The notes under the pieces were generated by a model. The model worked only from the letters and a program-made list of their open reading frames with translations. It searched no databases and was not told the DNA's origin. A DNA stretch of 64,000 bases from an uncultured Eubacteriales bacterium (GTDB lineage: Bacteria > Bacillota > Clostridia > Oscillospirales > Oscillospiraceae), in NCBI GenBank assembly GCA_902475855.1, contig CABSBF010000001.1:1-64000 (forward strand). The letters run 5' to 3'. Both the position numbers and the translations under genes were made by a program. This document shows positions 39,198 to 46,950 of the stretch, one piece after another (position 1 is the first letter of the stretch; every line of letters begins with the position of its first letter).

Positions 39198-39357
39198 GAC
39201 TTTCCTGTAAAAAAGGCGTAAAACTCAATTTTTCAGGATTTCTTTTGAAAAATGCGAAAAAAATGTCACTGATAATCGAACGTGCACCGGAAATACTACG
39301 ACCGAGGAATCAAATCATCCCGTTTGATCACTCAAAACGAATAAGGAGACGAGCGAA

Positions 39358-39552
39358 ATGAAAAACACCAATCAGATCAATGTTCCTGAAGCGCGTGAAG
39401 CAATGGACAAATTCAAGATGGAAGCCGCAAACGAGGTCGGCGTCAACCTGAAGCAGGGCTACAACGGTGACCTGACCTCCCGCGAGGCAGGCTCCGTCGG
39501 CGGTCAGATGGTCAAGAAGATGATCGAGTCCTACGAGCGCAACATGAAGTAA
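39358..39552 (+). CDS. Alpha/beta-type small acid-soluble spore protein
   Basis: SASPs coat DNA in the forespore and protect it from UV and heat. The 64-residue protein has the germination-protease site region KFKMEAANEVGV and the conserved second motif GDLTSREAGSVGGQMVKKMI. AAGGAG precedes the ATG. A sigma-G promoter is expected; the best candidate has AATACTA as -10 (39292-39298) with only a weak -35. Confidence 0.95.
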   Translation: MKNTNQINVPEAREAMDKFKMEAANEVGVNLKQGYNGDLTSREAGSVGGQMVKKMIESYERNMK

Positions 39553-39644
39553 ATCTCCGCAAGCAAGCCAGACGCCGGGACGGAAAACCGCCTCCGGCGT
39601 CTTCTGCCGATGTTTCGCTGGTTTTTATCTCTGGTTTTCCGGGA

Positions 39645-39841
39645 ATACAGCAAATTGCCGGATACGATACCGTATCCGGCAATCTTCCGTGCCAAAGCAC
39701 CGGTTTTTAGATAGGGCACACGGAACGCTCCCGCAAGCAAAGCAGGATTTCTCCCGCAGGGATCGCTGTAATCGGAGAAGAGGCTGCCCATATCTCCGTG
39801 TGCCCAAGGGGGACTACGCAAGGCAATGATCCAGCCCTGTT
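39645..39841 (-). ncRNA. ssrS: Structured RNA, candidate 6S RNA
   Basis: A consensus promoter starts a minus-strand transcript without a reading frame. The RNA contains AGTCCCCCTTGGGC, similar to the conserved 6S element AGTCCCCTGAGCC, then a long-range perfect 11-bp stem (GGGCACACGGA with TCCGTGTGCCC) enclosing a further paired arm, and ends in a 13-bp hairpin (39654-39683). The predicted length, near 195 bases, suits 6S RNA. The closing stem of 6S is not clear to me, so another abundant small RNA remains possible. The remainder of this gap, 39553-39644, holds a GC-rich hairpin after the SASP gene. Confidence 0.5.
39654..39683. terminator. 13-bp palindromic hairpin at the end of the small RNA
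   Basis: ATTGCCGGATACG pairs perfectly with its complement across a 4-base loop. The following minus-strand bases TTTGCTGT are only moderately U-rich. It could also end the SASP transcript from the other side. Confidence 0.5.
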
Positions 39842-39846
39842 CTTGC

Positions 39847-39875
39847 ATTATACTACATCATTTCAGCTTTGTCAA
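39847..39875 (-). promoter_or_regulatory. Perfect consensus sigma-A promoter of the small RNA
   Basis: TTGACA and TATAAT are separated by 17 bases on the minus strand. Only this and the tRNA-Leu promoter are perfect in the window, which suggests a highly expressed RNA. Confidence 0.85.
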
Positions 39876-39953
39876 ATGTGTACAACAGATTTTCTTTGCA
39901 TTCGGGAATAAAAAGCAAAAAGCACAATACATGATATACAGTCCATGCTTGAT

Positions 39954-41120
39954 TTAGCACATTAAACGTGCCAACGCGGAAAGACGCTCCAGTGCCTCGC
40001 AGAGTGTCTCATCCTTTTTTGCAAAATGCAAACGCACGATACCGCGGACATCCTCACGGAAGAAGGATGAGCCCGGAACGCAGGCAACTCCAACTCTGCG
40101 TGCCATTTCTTCGCAGAACTCGACATCATTCTGTCCTTTTTTCATGAATCGTCCGAGATCAGCGAGCACAAAATACGCTCCCTGCGGATCGGTATACGGT
40201 ATATCCAGTCGGTCAAGCCCGGAGGTAAAAACATCCTTCATATGGGCATAATGCGCGCCGAATTCCTGATAGTAGCTGTCCGGCATCTCCAGGCCCACAA
40301 CAGCCGCCTCCATCAAGGGCGATGCTGCGCCGACAGCATTAAAATCGTGGTACTGCTTGATCTTATCCATAATCCGCTTCGGCGCAAGCGCATAGCCCAG
40401 ACGCCAGCCGGTAATGGAATACGTTTTGGACAGGGAACTGCACGTGATCGTCCGCTCCCACATTCCCGGAAGCGTACACATGGAAATGTGCTTATGCGGT
40501 GCATAGATGATGTGCTCATAAACCTCGTCCGTAATGACATAGGTGTCATAACGCACAGCCAGCTCCGCAATCTGCGTCAGCTCCTCCAGAGTAAAGACCT
40601 TTCCGCTGGGATTTGAGGGATTGCAGATCAGGATTGCCTTGGCCCCCCTGCGCAGCTCGTCCTCCAGGACATTGGCATCAAACTTGAATTCCGGCGGCGT
40701 CAGCGGAACAAAGACCGGCTCACAGCCGACGAGGAGAATCTGCGCACGGTAATTCTCAAAATACGGAGAAAACAAGACCACACGGTCGCCTGGGTTGGTA
40801 ATGGCAAAGAGCGTATCTACCATTGCTTCCGTCGAACCGATGGTAACGACCATTTCCGTTTCTGTATCCGGCGCAATGCCCATAAAATGCTCGCACTTTT
40901 TCGACAGTGCACGGCGGAAATTTGGCGCACCCATCGTGATCGGGTATTGATGCGGTCCGGTATGGCTGACCTCGGCCAGGCGGTCTGTCAAAGCCTTGGG
41001 CGGATCAAAATCCGGAAAGCCCTGTGCCAGATTGATCGCACCGCAATCCAGTGAAATGCGTGTCATGCGCCGGATGACGGAATCGGTAAATTGCTCCGAC
41101 GTTCTGTTTAATTCCTGCAT
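39954..41120 (-). CDS. PLP-dependent class I aminotransferase
   Basis: The 388-residue protein is a subgroup I-gamma/MalY-PatA-type aminotransferase with NLAQGFPDFDPP, ICNPSNPSGKVF, DEVYEHIIY and the PLP-lysine motif SSLSKTYSITGWRLGY. The amino donor is not predictable. The ATG at 41120 has GGAGGAG upstream; the longer frame overlaps the promoter. Confidence 0.93.
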   Translation of the reverse strand: MQELNRTSEQFTDSVIRRMTRISLDCGAINLAQGFPDFDPPKALTDRLAEVSHTGPHQYPITMGAPNFRRALSKKCEHFMGIAPDTETEMVVTIGSTEAMVDTLFAITNPGDRVVLFSPYFENYRAQILLVGCEPVFVPLTPPEFKFDANVLEDELRRGAKAILICNPSNPSGKVFTLEELTQIAELAVRYDTYVITDEVYEHIIYAPHKHISMCTLPGMWERTITCSSLSKTYSITGWRLGYALAPKRIMDKIKQYHDFNAVGAASPLMEAAVVGLEMPDSYYQEFGAHYAHMKDVFTSGLDRLDIPYTDPQGAYFVLADLGRFMKKGQNDVEFCEEMARRVGVACVPGSSFFREDVRGIVRLHFAKKDETLCEALERLSALARLMC

Positions 41121-41181
41121 AGCTGCTCCTCCATTCTCCGACCGGGAGCCTTCGGAAGAACGCTCCCCTGCGATTTCAAAT

Positions 41182-41210
41182 ACTTTACCACTTTTAATCA
41201 GTAAAGTCAA
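41182..41210 (-). promoter_or_regulatory. Promoter for the aminotransferase gene
   Basis: TTGACT and TAAAGT are separated by 17 bases on the minus strand. The -35 box overlaps the stop codon of the upstream LTA-synthase-like gene. Confidence 0.6.
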
Positions 41211-43228
41211 GAAGCCTCGCCGGAATAAACAAGCTCTCCGGTCTGCGACAGAGTCCGCATAGAATCCGTGGCAGATATCTGCGCAACGCAGAATGTGTCT
41301 CCCTCCGTCACTGCCGTCGCCGGCACACGCAGGAGCTCCTTGGAAACATATTCCGTCGGAAGCTGTTCCCCGTTCTTCAGAACCACACTGAATGGCGTGA
41401 AGTTTTCACCTCTGATCTCCAGTGTCTGCGTTTCCTCCGTGTAATACAGCCACGAAGCGGTAATATTCTCTACTCCAAGGCGCATCTCTGTCGGCTCAGG
41501 GGCTTCCGTTCCACCAACGCAGAAGCGGCTGCCATAGAGAAGATCATATTCCAGCAGTGTTAGGTCGGACTGATACTGCTCCTCCGACTCGCCGCCGTCC
41601 ATAAATTTCTGATGATAATTAAACATCGTTCCTTCATGGATGCCGAGGCGCTCAAACAGCAGCGCAGAAATCTGATAGGCCTGAACGTCCTGATCCTGCT
41701 TTTTGAGGCCAAAGTTCGACCAGATCACATACTCCGTGGTCTGCACTGTGCCGCGGGACAGCTCCTCCTGCGTGATTTGCAGGCTGGGAAGATGATCGCC
41801 GTAGAACACAACGACCGTAGGCTCGTTGAATCTGCTCAATGCCGTCGTCAGCTCCTTGAGAAACGCATCGGTCTGATGAAGCTGGCCGAGATAGTACTCA
41901 AATCCGCAGCGGCGGGCTTCGTCCTCGATGCCGCTGACGGCGATTGTTTCCGCGCCCTCCAGCGGTTCTGTAGGATACTTCCCGTGCGGCTGCACGGAAA
42001 CGGTAAAGACCAGGTCACGTCCCTCCGTCGAGTGCAGCGCCTTCAGGATTTCTCCCGTCAGCACGCTGTCCTTTGCCCATGCCAAGGGATTATACTCCAC
42101 ATCGTGCATATATTCCTCCGAAGTGAAGGAATCAAAACCGAAGTTGGCATAGACACGGTCACGGCTGTAAAATGTCGCATTATTATTGTGAATCGCATGT
42201 GTTCCGTACCCAAGGTTTTTCAGAGCGTAGGCAATGGAATCACAGCTTCTGTGCTTCACAACCGTTTTGTAAGGGTACTCTCCTACGCCGAAATGATCCA
42301 GATTCATGCCGGAGATCACTTCAAATTCGGTATTTGCCGTGCCCGCCCCGATGGACGGCACATAAAACAGTCCCGTCGAATACTTTTGCTTCAATTCTTC
42401 AAAATTCGGCACCGGATTTTCTGCGTAGCTCAGATCGTTCAGAAGGTTCGGATCGAAAAAGGATTCCAACTGTACAAAGACGATGTTTGGTCCGTTCTTC
42501 CGGCTTGCCGGAACCTCCCCTTCCGCGTCAAGAATGGAGCGGATTTCATCCTCGGAATAGTCCTCCGGCTCGCTGATTCCCTGTGTAATGGCGCTTGCCG
42601 AGAAGCAATAAGCAAAGCCATTGTCATGGTAAGCGTCCGGCAGGTTAGGAAACCGTGAGGCAATCGTGCCGCTTTTCAGCAGCGCAATCGTCGCAGCAAG
42701 CAACGCGCCGCCGAACAGAATGATTTGAGCCACGCCGAAATAGTAATCCGTTTTATACTTTTTGGCGTGCAGCCACAGCAGCATGATTGCGCCGATCACA
42801 GCAGAGATCACCAGCATCAGGCCAATGATGGCAATCGGAGAGAGATATATCTCAATAATGTCCCGCACGGAGGAAAGCAATGCAATATCCGGCGCCGTCA
42901 GGGGCGTAGCGCGGTAGCCCAGCAGGATGCAGTTCGTCAAGCCGAGGCCAAGCCAGACAGCCGTGATCAGCAGAAAAAAGAAGCCGCGCTTGCGGAAGAC
43001 CAGGGAAAGAGAAAGCGTAAACAGAATGATCAGAGAATCATAGAAAAACTGCCACGGATGCGTAGCCAGATAAGTAATCCCGGCGGCAAAAGAACGGCGG
43101 GAGAGCATCTCGAGTCCCAGATTAATCAGGAAGGATGCAGCAATGTAGGTCAGCAGCCGAACAATATTATTTACATTCCATTCCTGCCGCACGCGGCCAA
43201 GAAAAGCTTTAGACTTGTCATGCATCAT
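41207..43228 (-). CDS. LTA synthase-family membrane sulfatase
   Basis: The 673-residue protein has an N-terminal membrane domain of about five helices (about 15-195) and an extracellular sulfatase-fold domain. Metal and catalytic motifs of LtaS-type enzymes are visible: IVFVQLESFFDP, the nucleophile region IGAGTANTEFEVISG and VVFYGDHLPSL. Such enzymes polymerise or transfer phosphoglycerol from phosphatidylglycerol. A C-terminal segment of about 90 residues after the sulfatase domain looks like a beta-rich (Ig-like) module. Exact substrate not known. Confidence 0.88.
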   Translation of the reverse strand: MMHDKSKAFLGRVRQEWNVNNIVRLLTYIAASFLINLGLEMLSRRSFAAGITYLATHPWQFFYDSLIILFTLSLSLVFRKRGFFFLLITAVWLGLGLTNCILLGYRATPLTAPDIALLSSVRDIIEIYLSPIAIIGLMLVISAVIGAIMLLWLHAKKYKTDYYFGVAQIILFGGALLAATIALLKSGTIASRFPNLPDAYHDNGFAYCFSASAITQGISEPEDYSEDEIRSILDAEGEVPASRKNGPNIVFVQLESFFDPNLLNDLSYAENPVPNFEELKQKYSTGLFYVPSIGAGTANTEFEVISGMNLDHFGVGEYPYKTVVKHRSCDSIAYALKNLGYGTHAIHNNNATFYSRDRVYANFGFDSFTSEEYMHDVEYNPLAWAKDSVLTGEILKALHSTEGRDLVFTVSVQPHGKYPTEPLEGAETIAVSGIEDEARRCGFEYYLGQLHQTDAFLKELTTALSRFNEPTVVVFYGDHLPSLQITQEELSRGTVQTTEYVIWSNFGLKKQDQDVQAYQISALLFERLGIHEGTMFNYHQKFMDGGESEEQYQSDLTLLEYDLLYGSRFCVGGTEAPEPTEMRLGVENITASWLYYTEETQTLEIRGENFTPFSVVLKNGEQLPTEYVSKELLRVPATAVTEGDTFCVAQISATDSMRTLSQTGELVYSGEAS

Positions 43229-43251
43229 TCGTCACCTCGTTTTGGAGTTTA

Positions 43252-43279
43252 AGTATACCATGAAATTCGGAAAATGCAA
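43252..43279 (-). promoter_or_regulatory. Promoter for the LTA synthase-like gene
   Basis: TTGCAT and TATACT are separated by 16 bases on the minus strand in the divergent intergenic region. Confidence 0.5.
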
Positions 43280-43318
43280 GTCATCATTCCGAATTCCGGC
43301 ACATTTTCCCGCCGGTAC

Positions 43319-43347
43319 TTGCAGATTTTGGCAAGCAGTGGTATAAT
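43319..43347 (+). promoter_or_regulatory. Promoter of the GTPase operon
   Basis: TTGCAG and TATAAT are separated by 17 bases on the plus strand, 63 bases before the first GTPase. A palindromic operator begins five bases after the -10. Confidence 0.75.
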
Positions 43348-43351
43348 ATTA

Positions 43352-43368
43352 GGCAAAATAATTACGCC
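43352..43368 (+). promoter_or_regulatory. Zur-like palindromic operator
   Basis: GGCAAAATAATTACGCC has dyad symmetry around its ninth base (12 of 17 positions). Its right half ATTACG is identical to six bases of the Gram-positive Zur half-site and the core AATNATT is intact; the left half is weaker. The site spans the expected transcription start, a repressing position. Regulation by Zur is inference. Confidence 0.55.
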
Positions 43369-43409
43369 TTTTCTATCTGACGTAAATTAAGAAAGGAAGT
43401 TCATAAATA

Positions 43410-44549
43410 ATGACAATCATTGATATTTATTCCGGTTTCCTCGGCGCCGGCAAGACCACGCTGATCAAAAAGATGGTCCGTGAAGCCTACGCAGGCCAGA
43501 AGATCGTCCTGATCGAAAATGAATTCGGAGAAATCGGCATCGACGGCGGCTTCATGCAGGAGGCCGGAATTCAGGTCAACGAGATGAATTCAGGCTGCAT
43601 CTGCTGCTCTCTCGTCGGTGACTTCGGCCGTGCGCTGACGCAGGTCATCACGCAATACCATCCCGACCGTATTCTTATCGAACCCTCCGGCGTCGGCAAG
43701 CTCAGCGATGTCATCGGCGCGGTGGAGCGGGTCGCAACGCCCGATGTCGCTCTTGGCAGCTTTGTCACCGTCGCAGACGCAACAAAATGCAAGGTTTATC
43801 TGAAGAATTTCGGCGAGTTCTATACCAATCAGGTAGAAACCGCCTCCTGCATTATTCTCAGTCGGACCGATTCCATTTCCGAGGAAAAGTTAGCCGCGGC
43901 CGTCGCCCTCCTGCGAGAGCACAATCAAAATGCAATCATTATTACGACGCCTTGGGATCAGCTCACCGGTAAGCAGATTCTCGAAGCCATGCAGCAGCAG
44001 AACTCCCTTACGCAGGAGTTGGCGGAAATGATCCAAAAAGCTCGCCGCAATGAGGACGATGATGAAGAATGCTGCCATCACCACCATCACACTGAGGATG
44101 AGGATGAGGACGAGCACGAACACGAGCATCACCACGACCATGACTGCTGCCACCATCACCATGAGGATGAAGAGCATGAGCATCACCATGACTGCTGCCA
44201 TCACCACCATGAGGATGAAGATCATGAGCATGAGCATGAGCACGAGCATCATCACCACCATGGCCATGATGCCGATGAGATTTTCCAGAGTTGGGGCGTT
44301 GAAACTCCGAAAAAGTTCACCGCGGACGAACTGCACGCCATTCTCTCCGCGCTGGACGACGAGGAAAAGTATGGCATCGTTCTGCGGGCCAAGGGCATCG
44401 TCGAGGATACTTCCGGCACATGGCTGCATTTCGACCACGTCCCCGGTGAAATTGATGTCCGCAGCGGCACGTCAGCCGTCACCGGCCGCCTGTGCGTGAT
44501 CGGCTCCAAGCTCAACGAAAAAGCGCTGGCCGAGCTCTTCGGCGTATAA
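43410..44549 (+). CDS. CobW/COG0523 metal-chaperone GTPase with His-rich region
   Basis: COG0523 GTPases deliver zinc or other metals to client proteins. The 379-residue protein has Walker A GFLGAGKTT (9-17), the family metal motif CxCC (Cys63, Cys65, Cys66), a Walker B-type region ILIEPSG and a C-terminal CobW domain (about 310-379). Inserted between the domains is a segment (about 221-290) with 33 His and 6 Cys, including three CCHHHH units in Asp/Glu spacers, a probable metal store or buffer. The base-recognition motif is SRTD in place of NKxD. A Zur-like operator in its promoter suggests zinc limitation control. Confidence 0.92.
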   Translation: MTIIDIYSGFLGAGKTTLIKKMVREAYAGQKIVLIENEFGEIGIDGGFMQEAGIQVNEMNSGCICCSLVGDFGRALTQVITQYHPDRILIEPSGVGKLSDVIGAVERVATPDVALGSFVTVADATKCKVYLKNFGEFYTNQVETASCIILSRTDSISEEKLAAAVALLREHNQNAIIITTPWDQLTGKQILEAMQQQNSLTQELAEMIQKARRNEDDDEECCHHHHHTEDEDEDEHEHEHHHDHDCCHHHHEDEEHEHHHDCCHHHHEDEDHEHEHEHEHHHHHGHDADEIFQSWGVETPKKFTADELHAILSALDDEEKYGIVLRAKGIVEDTSGTWLHFDHVPGEIDVRSGTSAVTGRLCVIGSKLNEKALAELFGV

Positions 44550-44565
44550 GTCAGGAGGCCTTCCA

Positions 44566-45504
44566 ATGCCCATTCCCGTCTACGCCTTCACCGGTTTTCT
44601 GGACGCCGGCAAGACAAAATTCATTCAGGAAACACTCTGCGATGAGCGCTTCAACGCAGGAGAGCGCACTCTGCTGCTGATTTGCGAAGAGGGTGAGGAG
44701 GAATATGATATCTCCGCCTACCCATATAAGCACGTCTATCCGGAGATCATTGAAGATCAGGACACAGTCACGACTGCCGAGCTTGCTGCCCTTTTGAAAA
44801 AGCACAATGCCGAGCGTGTCGTGGTCGAGCTCAACGGCATGAAACAGGTCGGCCCATTCTATAACAATATGCCGCAGGATTGGCAGATTGCACAGGAGGT
44901 CATGTTTGCCGACGGCAGCACGATCATGGCATACAACGCCAATATGCGTTCTCTTGTTGTGGACAAGCTCACCGGCTGCGAAATGGTCGTGTTCAACCGT
45001 CTGCAAAAGGGGCAGGATATCATGCCCCTGCACAAGCTGGCTCGCGCTCTGAACCGCCGCGTTGGAATTCTCTATGAGTATACCGACGGCACCTCGCAAT
45101 TTGACGAAATTCAGGATCCCCTGCCCTTCGACATTAATGCACCCGTCATAGAAATTAAGGATGAGGATTATGCGCTGTTCTACCGCGACATCACCGAGGA
45201 GCCGAAGAAATACAATGGCAAAACCGTCCGCTTCAAGGCACAGGTTGCACGGCTGAAAAAGGAGCGAGAGGGTTACTTTGCCCCTGGCCGCTTTGTCATG
45301 ACCTGCTGCGCTGAGGACATCGCCTTTATGGGACTTCCCTGCAAATATGACAAGGCAGGTGATCTGCATTCCCGTGAGTGGATCATGCTTACAGCCACCG
45401 TTGCCGCCCGCTTCCACACACTCTACCGCGGTGTCGGTCCTGTTCTGACAGCCACGGATGTACTTCCCGCTCAGCCCGCTGAAAACGAAGTTGCAACGTT
45501 CTGA
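44566..45504 (+). CDS. CobW-like P-loop protein fused to a DUF1980/YcgQ-type domain
   Basis: The 312-residue protein begins VYAFTGFLDAGKTKF with Walker A G10-T17 of the CobW type, but has no CxCC metal motif. After the NTPase part (about 1-195) a C-terminal region (about 200-300) contains GKTVRFKAQVARLKKEREGY and FAPGRFVMTCCAEDIAFMGLPC, closely like the C-terminal domain of YcgQ/TIGR03943 (DUF1980) proteins, normally partners of YcgR-type permeases. AGGAGG precedes the ATG, 16 bases after the first GTPase. The combination suggests a specialised metal-handling factor; its function is unknown. Confidence 0.82.
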   Translation: MPIPVYAFTGFLDAGKTKFIQETLCDERFNAGERTLLLICEEGEEEYDISAYPYKHVYPEIIEDQDTVTTAELAALLKKHNAERVVVELNGMKQVGPFYNNMPQDWQIAQEVMFADGSTIMAYNANMRSLVVDKLTGCEMVVFNRLQKGQDIMPLHKLARALNRRVGILYEYTDGTSQFDEIQDPLPFDINAPVIEIKDEDYALFYRDITEEPKKYNGKTVRFKAQVARLKKEREGYFAPGRFVMTCCAEDIAFMGLPCKYDKAGDLHSREWIMLTATVAARFHTLYRGVGPVLTATDVLPAQPAENEVATF

Positions 45505-45599
45505 TTTTCTGACCGAACCGCTGCAAGAGGTATTTTACACGAAACGGCTTTTTGCCTGATTTCTGCCGGTTGGCATGTGCTTTGTGTTGATCTTTTCCC

Positions 45600-45941
45600 T
45601 CTCTACCTGCGCCGACTGCCGAGCTGCCGGAGGATTTCCTGAGCAGCGAGCTTCTTCGTCTGGAGCTTATTACCCCATCCGATAGCGGCTATGACCATGC
45701 ACATGTGTACAACTTCCCGCAGCATGGAGTATCAGGGGCTTTTGAAGCGTTCCGGTCTGCTTGATGCCATGGAGCGGTGCGCGATGCTGTTGCGGGAAAA
45801 GCTCTAATTGAACGTCAGCCTCACTTCCGACGACGGCGTACTTCCCCGCTGATCTGCGGCGAAGCGATCCGGCCGCTGATCCTTGCGGAAAAGGAGCAAT
45901 ACCCCGTGCCGAGCGACACACTCGCACAGTTGACAAACTAA
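45600..45941 (+). pseudogene. Decayed gene remnant, unknown family
   Basis: Protein-like segments occur in different frames on the plus strand: AELPEDFLSSELLRLELITP, then MEYQGLLKRSGLLDAMERCA ending at a stop at 45805-45807, then ICGEAIRPLILAEKEQYPVP ending in a stop at 45939-45941. A strong terminator follows the last stop at once. This order looks like one frameshifted gene that once followed the GTPase pair. I do not recognise the family. Confidence 0.5.
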
Positions 45942-45944
45942 GAT

Positions 45945-45988
45945 AAAAAATCCAGAGGCGGCGCAGCTGCGCCGCCTCTGGATTTTTT
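45945..45988. terminator. Strong bidirectional terminator
   Basis: A perfect 44-base palindrome with 22-base arms carries six A at its start and six T at its end. It follows the last stop codon of the decayed gene by three bases. Confidence 0.9.
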
Positions 45989-46288
45989 ATTGAGGTTGAA
46001 TGATAACCTGCAAACTATATGGAACCGTGCGCGGAAGCCCGCTGCAAGCTCTTCCCCCCATCTGGCATTGGTCGAGTCCGCATATGCTGCACACAATAGT
46101 CACAGAAACCAGAATAGCCGCATCGGAAGAAGGGGCTATCTTTATCAATAGCTGGTATGCTATAACAATCATTACTTGTCGCTGATGTTGCGACATTTTT
46201 ATACTTTTTGACAATAATGTTTTAGATTAGAACGATGCAGCTTTCGTCCCGACCAGATTGGATATAAACGCTCCTATATCAACCAATT
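45989..46288. other. Non-coding interval
   Basis: This 300-base interval between the strong terminator and the DUF5662 stop is richer in AT than its neighbours. I see no gene with a ribosome-binding site, no tRNA and no strong hairpin. Confidence 0.5.
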
Positions 46289-46852
46289 TCATTTGGAGTC
46301 TTCCTGTGCAAAAGGTCTCCCTTTTAGGACAACCTCCCGGATAAAGCGGAATGTCTCCTTCTCTCCCCGGTCACGCAGCATGGTCAGTATGTACGTCAGT
46401 TCCCGTTTTGTCTTCTGGTGCATCATTATGGACTCTCTGGCTTCCAGCGCGTGTTCAAAATAGTCCAACGCATCACCGTCGCGATAGTTTTTTCCATGGT
46501 AGACCTTGCAGGCCGCAATCCGGTCCATTACCATCTCCACAAAGAACACCCGTGGCATGGGTACCGGCGCATATCGTTTTGTGGTCAAATCCAGATCAGT
46601 CCAATATTCAAAGTGATGCCGGTTGCGCCCTTTGTGGTGCATCCATGCCACAGAGTATCCGTTCTCCTCGCGCTCCTCCGTATTGGGGCTGCGCGTCCCC
46701 TGGTAGTATTTTGCTCCGGCGCGGAACTCCGTCCATGAGTATTTTGACAGATCGTGTGTCAATCCGCGCCAGTATAGTCCGACGCGAAAGCAGTGCTTGC
46801 ACACGATCAAACGGTGCCGCGTAATTGTCTTGAAATGCTTCCAGGGGTGCAT
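46289..46852 (-). CDS. DUF5662 family protein
   Basis: The 187-residue soluble protein contains RVGLYWRGLTHDLSKYSWTE, WMHHKGRNRHHFEYW and FFVEMVMDRIAACKVYHGKN, the His/Asp pattern of DUF5662, which hints at an HD-like metal site. Function unknown. GGAGG lies 9 bases before the ATG, and it has a promoter of its own. Confidence 0.85.
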   Translation of the reverse strand: MHPWKHFKTITRHRLIVCKHCFRVGLYWRGLTHDLSKYSWTEFRAGAKYYQGTRSPNTEEREENGYSVAWMHHKGRNRHHFEYWTDLDLTTKRYAPVPMPRVFFVEMVMDRIAACKVYHGKNYRDGDALDYFEHALEARESIMMHQKTKRELTYILTMLRDRGEKETFRFIREVVLKGRPFAQEDSK

Positions 46853-46910
46853 ATCGGTTTGCCTCCAGATTTCTCAGTCCATCCGGTGCCTCGCCCCGGA
46901 TTTACCATCA

Positions 46911-46939
46911 TTATACTGTTTCCCTCATAAAAAAACAAC
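46911..46939 (-). promoter_or_regulatory. Promoter for the DUF5662 gene
   Basis: TTGTTT and TATAAT are separated by 17 bases on the minus strand, immediately after the sigK stop. Confidence 0.6.
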
Positions 46940-46950
46940 ATTCATTTCAT

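Noticed and set aside
39270..39298. Possible sigma-G promoter before the spore protein gene.
   Set aside because: The -10 AATACTA is plausible, but no -35 close to the sigma-G consensus is found at the required distance, so it is mentioned only with the gene.
44060..44280. Repetitive DNA that could be mistaken for a CRISPR or satellite array.
   Set aside because: The repeats are in frame and encode the His/Cys-rich insertion of the GTPase; there are no spacers of constant length.
45670..45936. Minus-strand reading frame of 88 codons opposite the decayed gene.
   Set aside because: Arg/Ser/Gly-rich composition typical of a shadow frame; the plus strand gives more protein-like segments and a matching terminator.
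45987..46214. Minus-strand reading frame of about 75 codons before DUF5662.
   Set aside because: It begins without a ribosome-binding site and has no recognisable domain.
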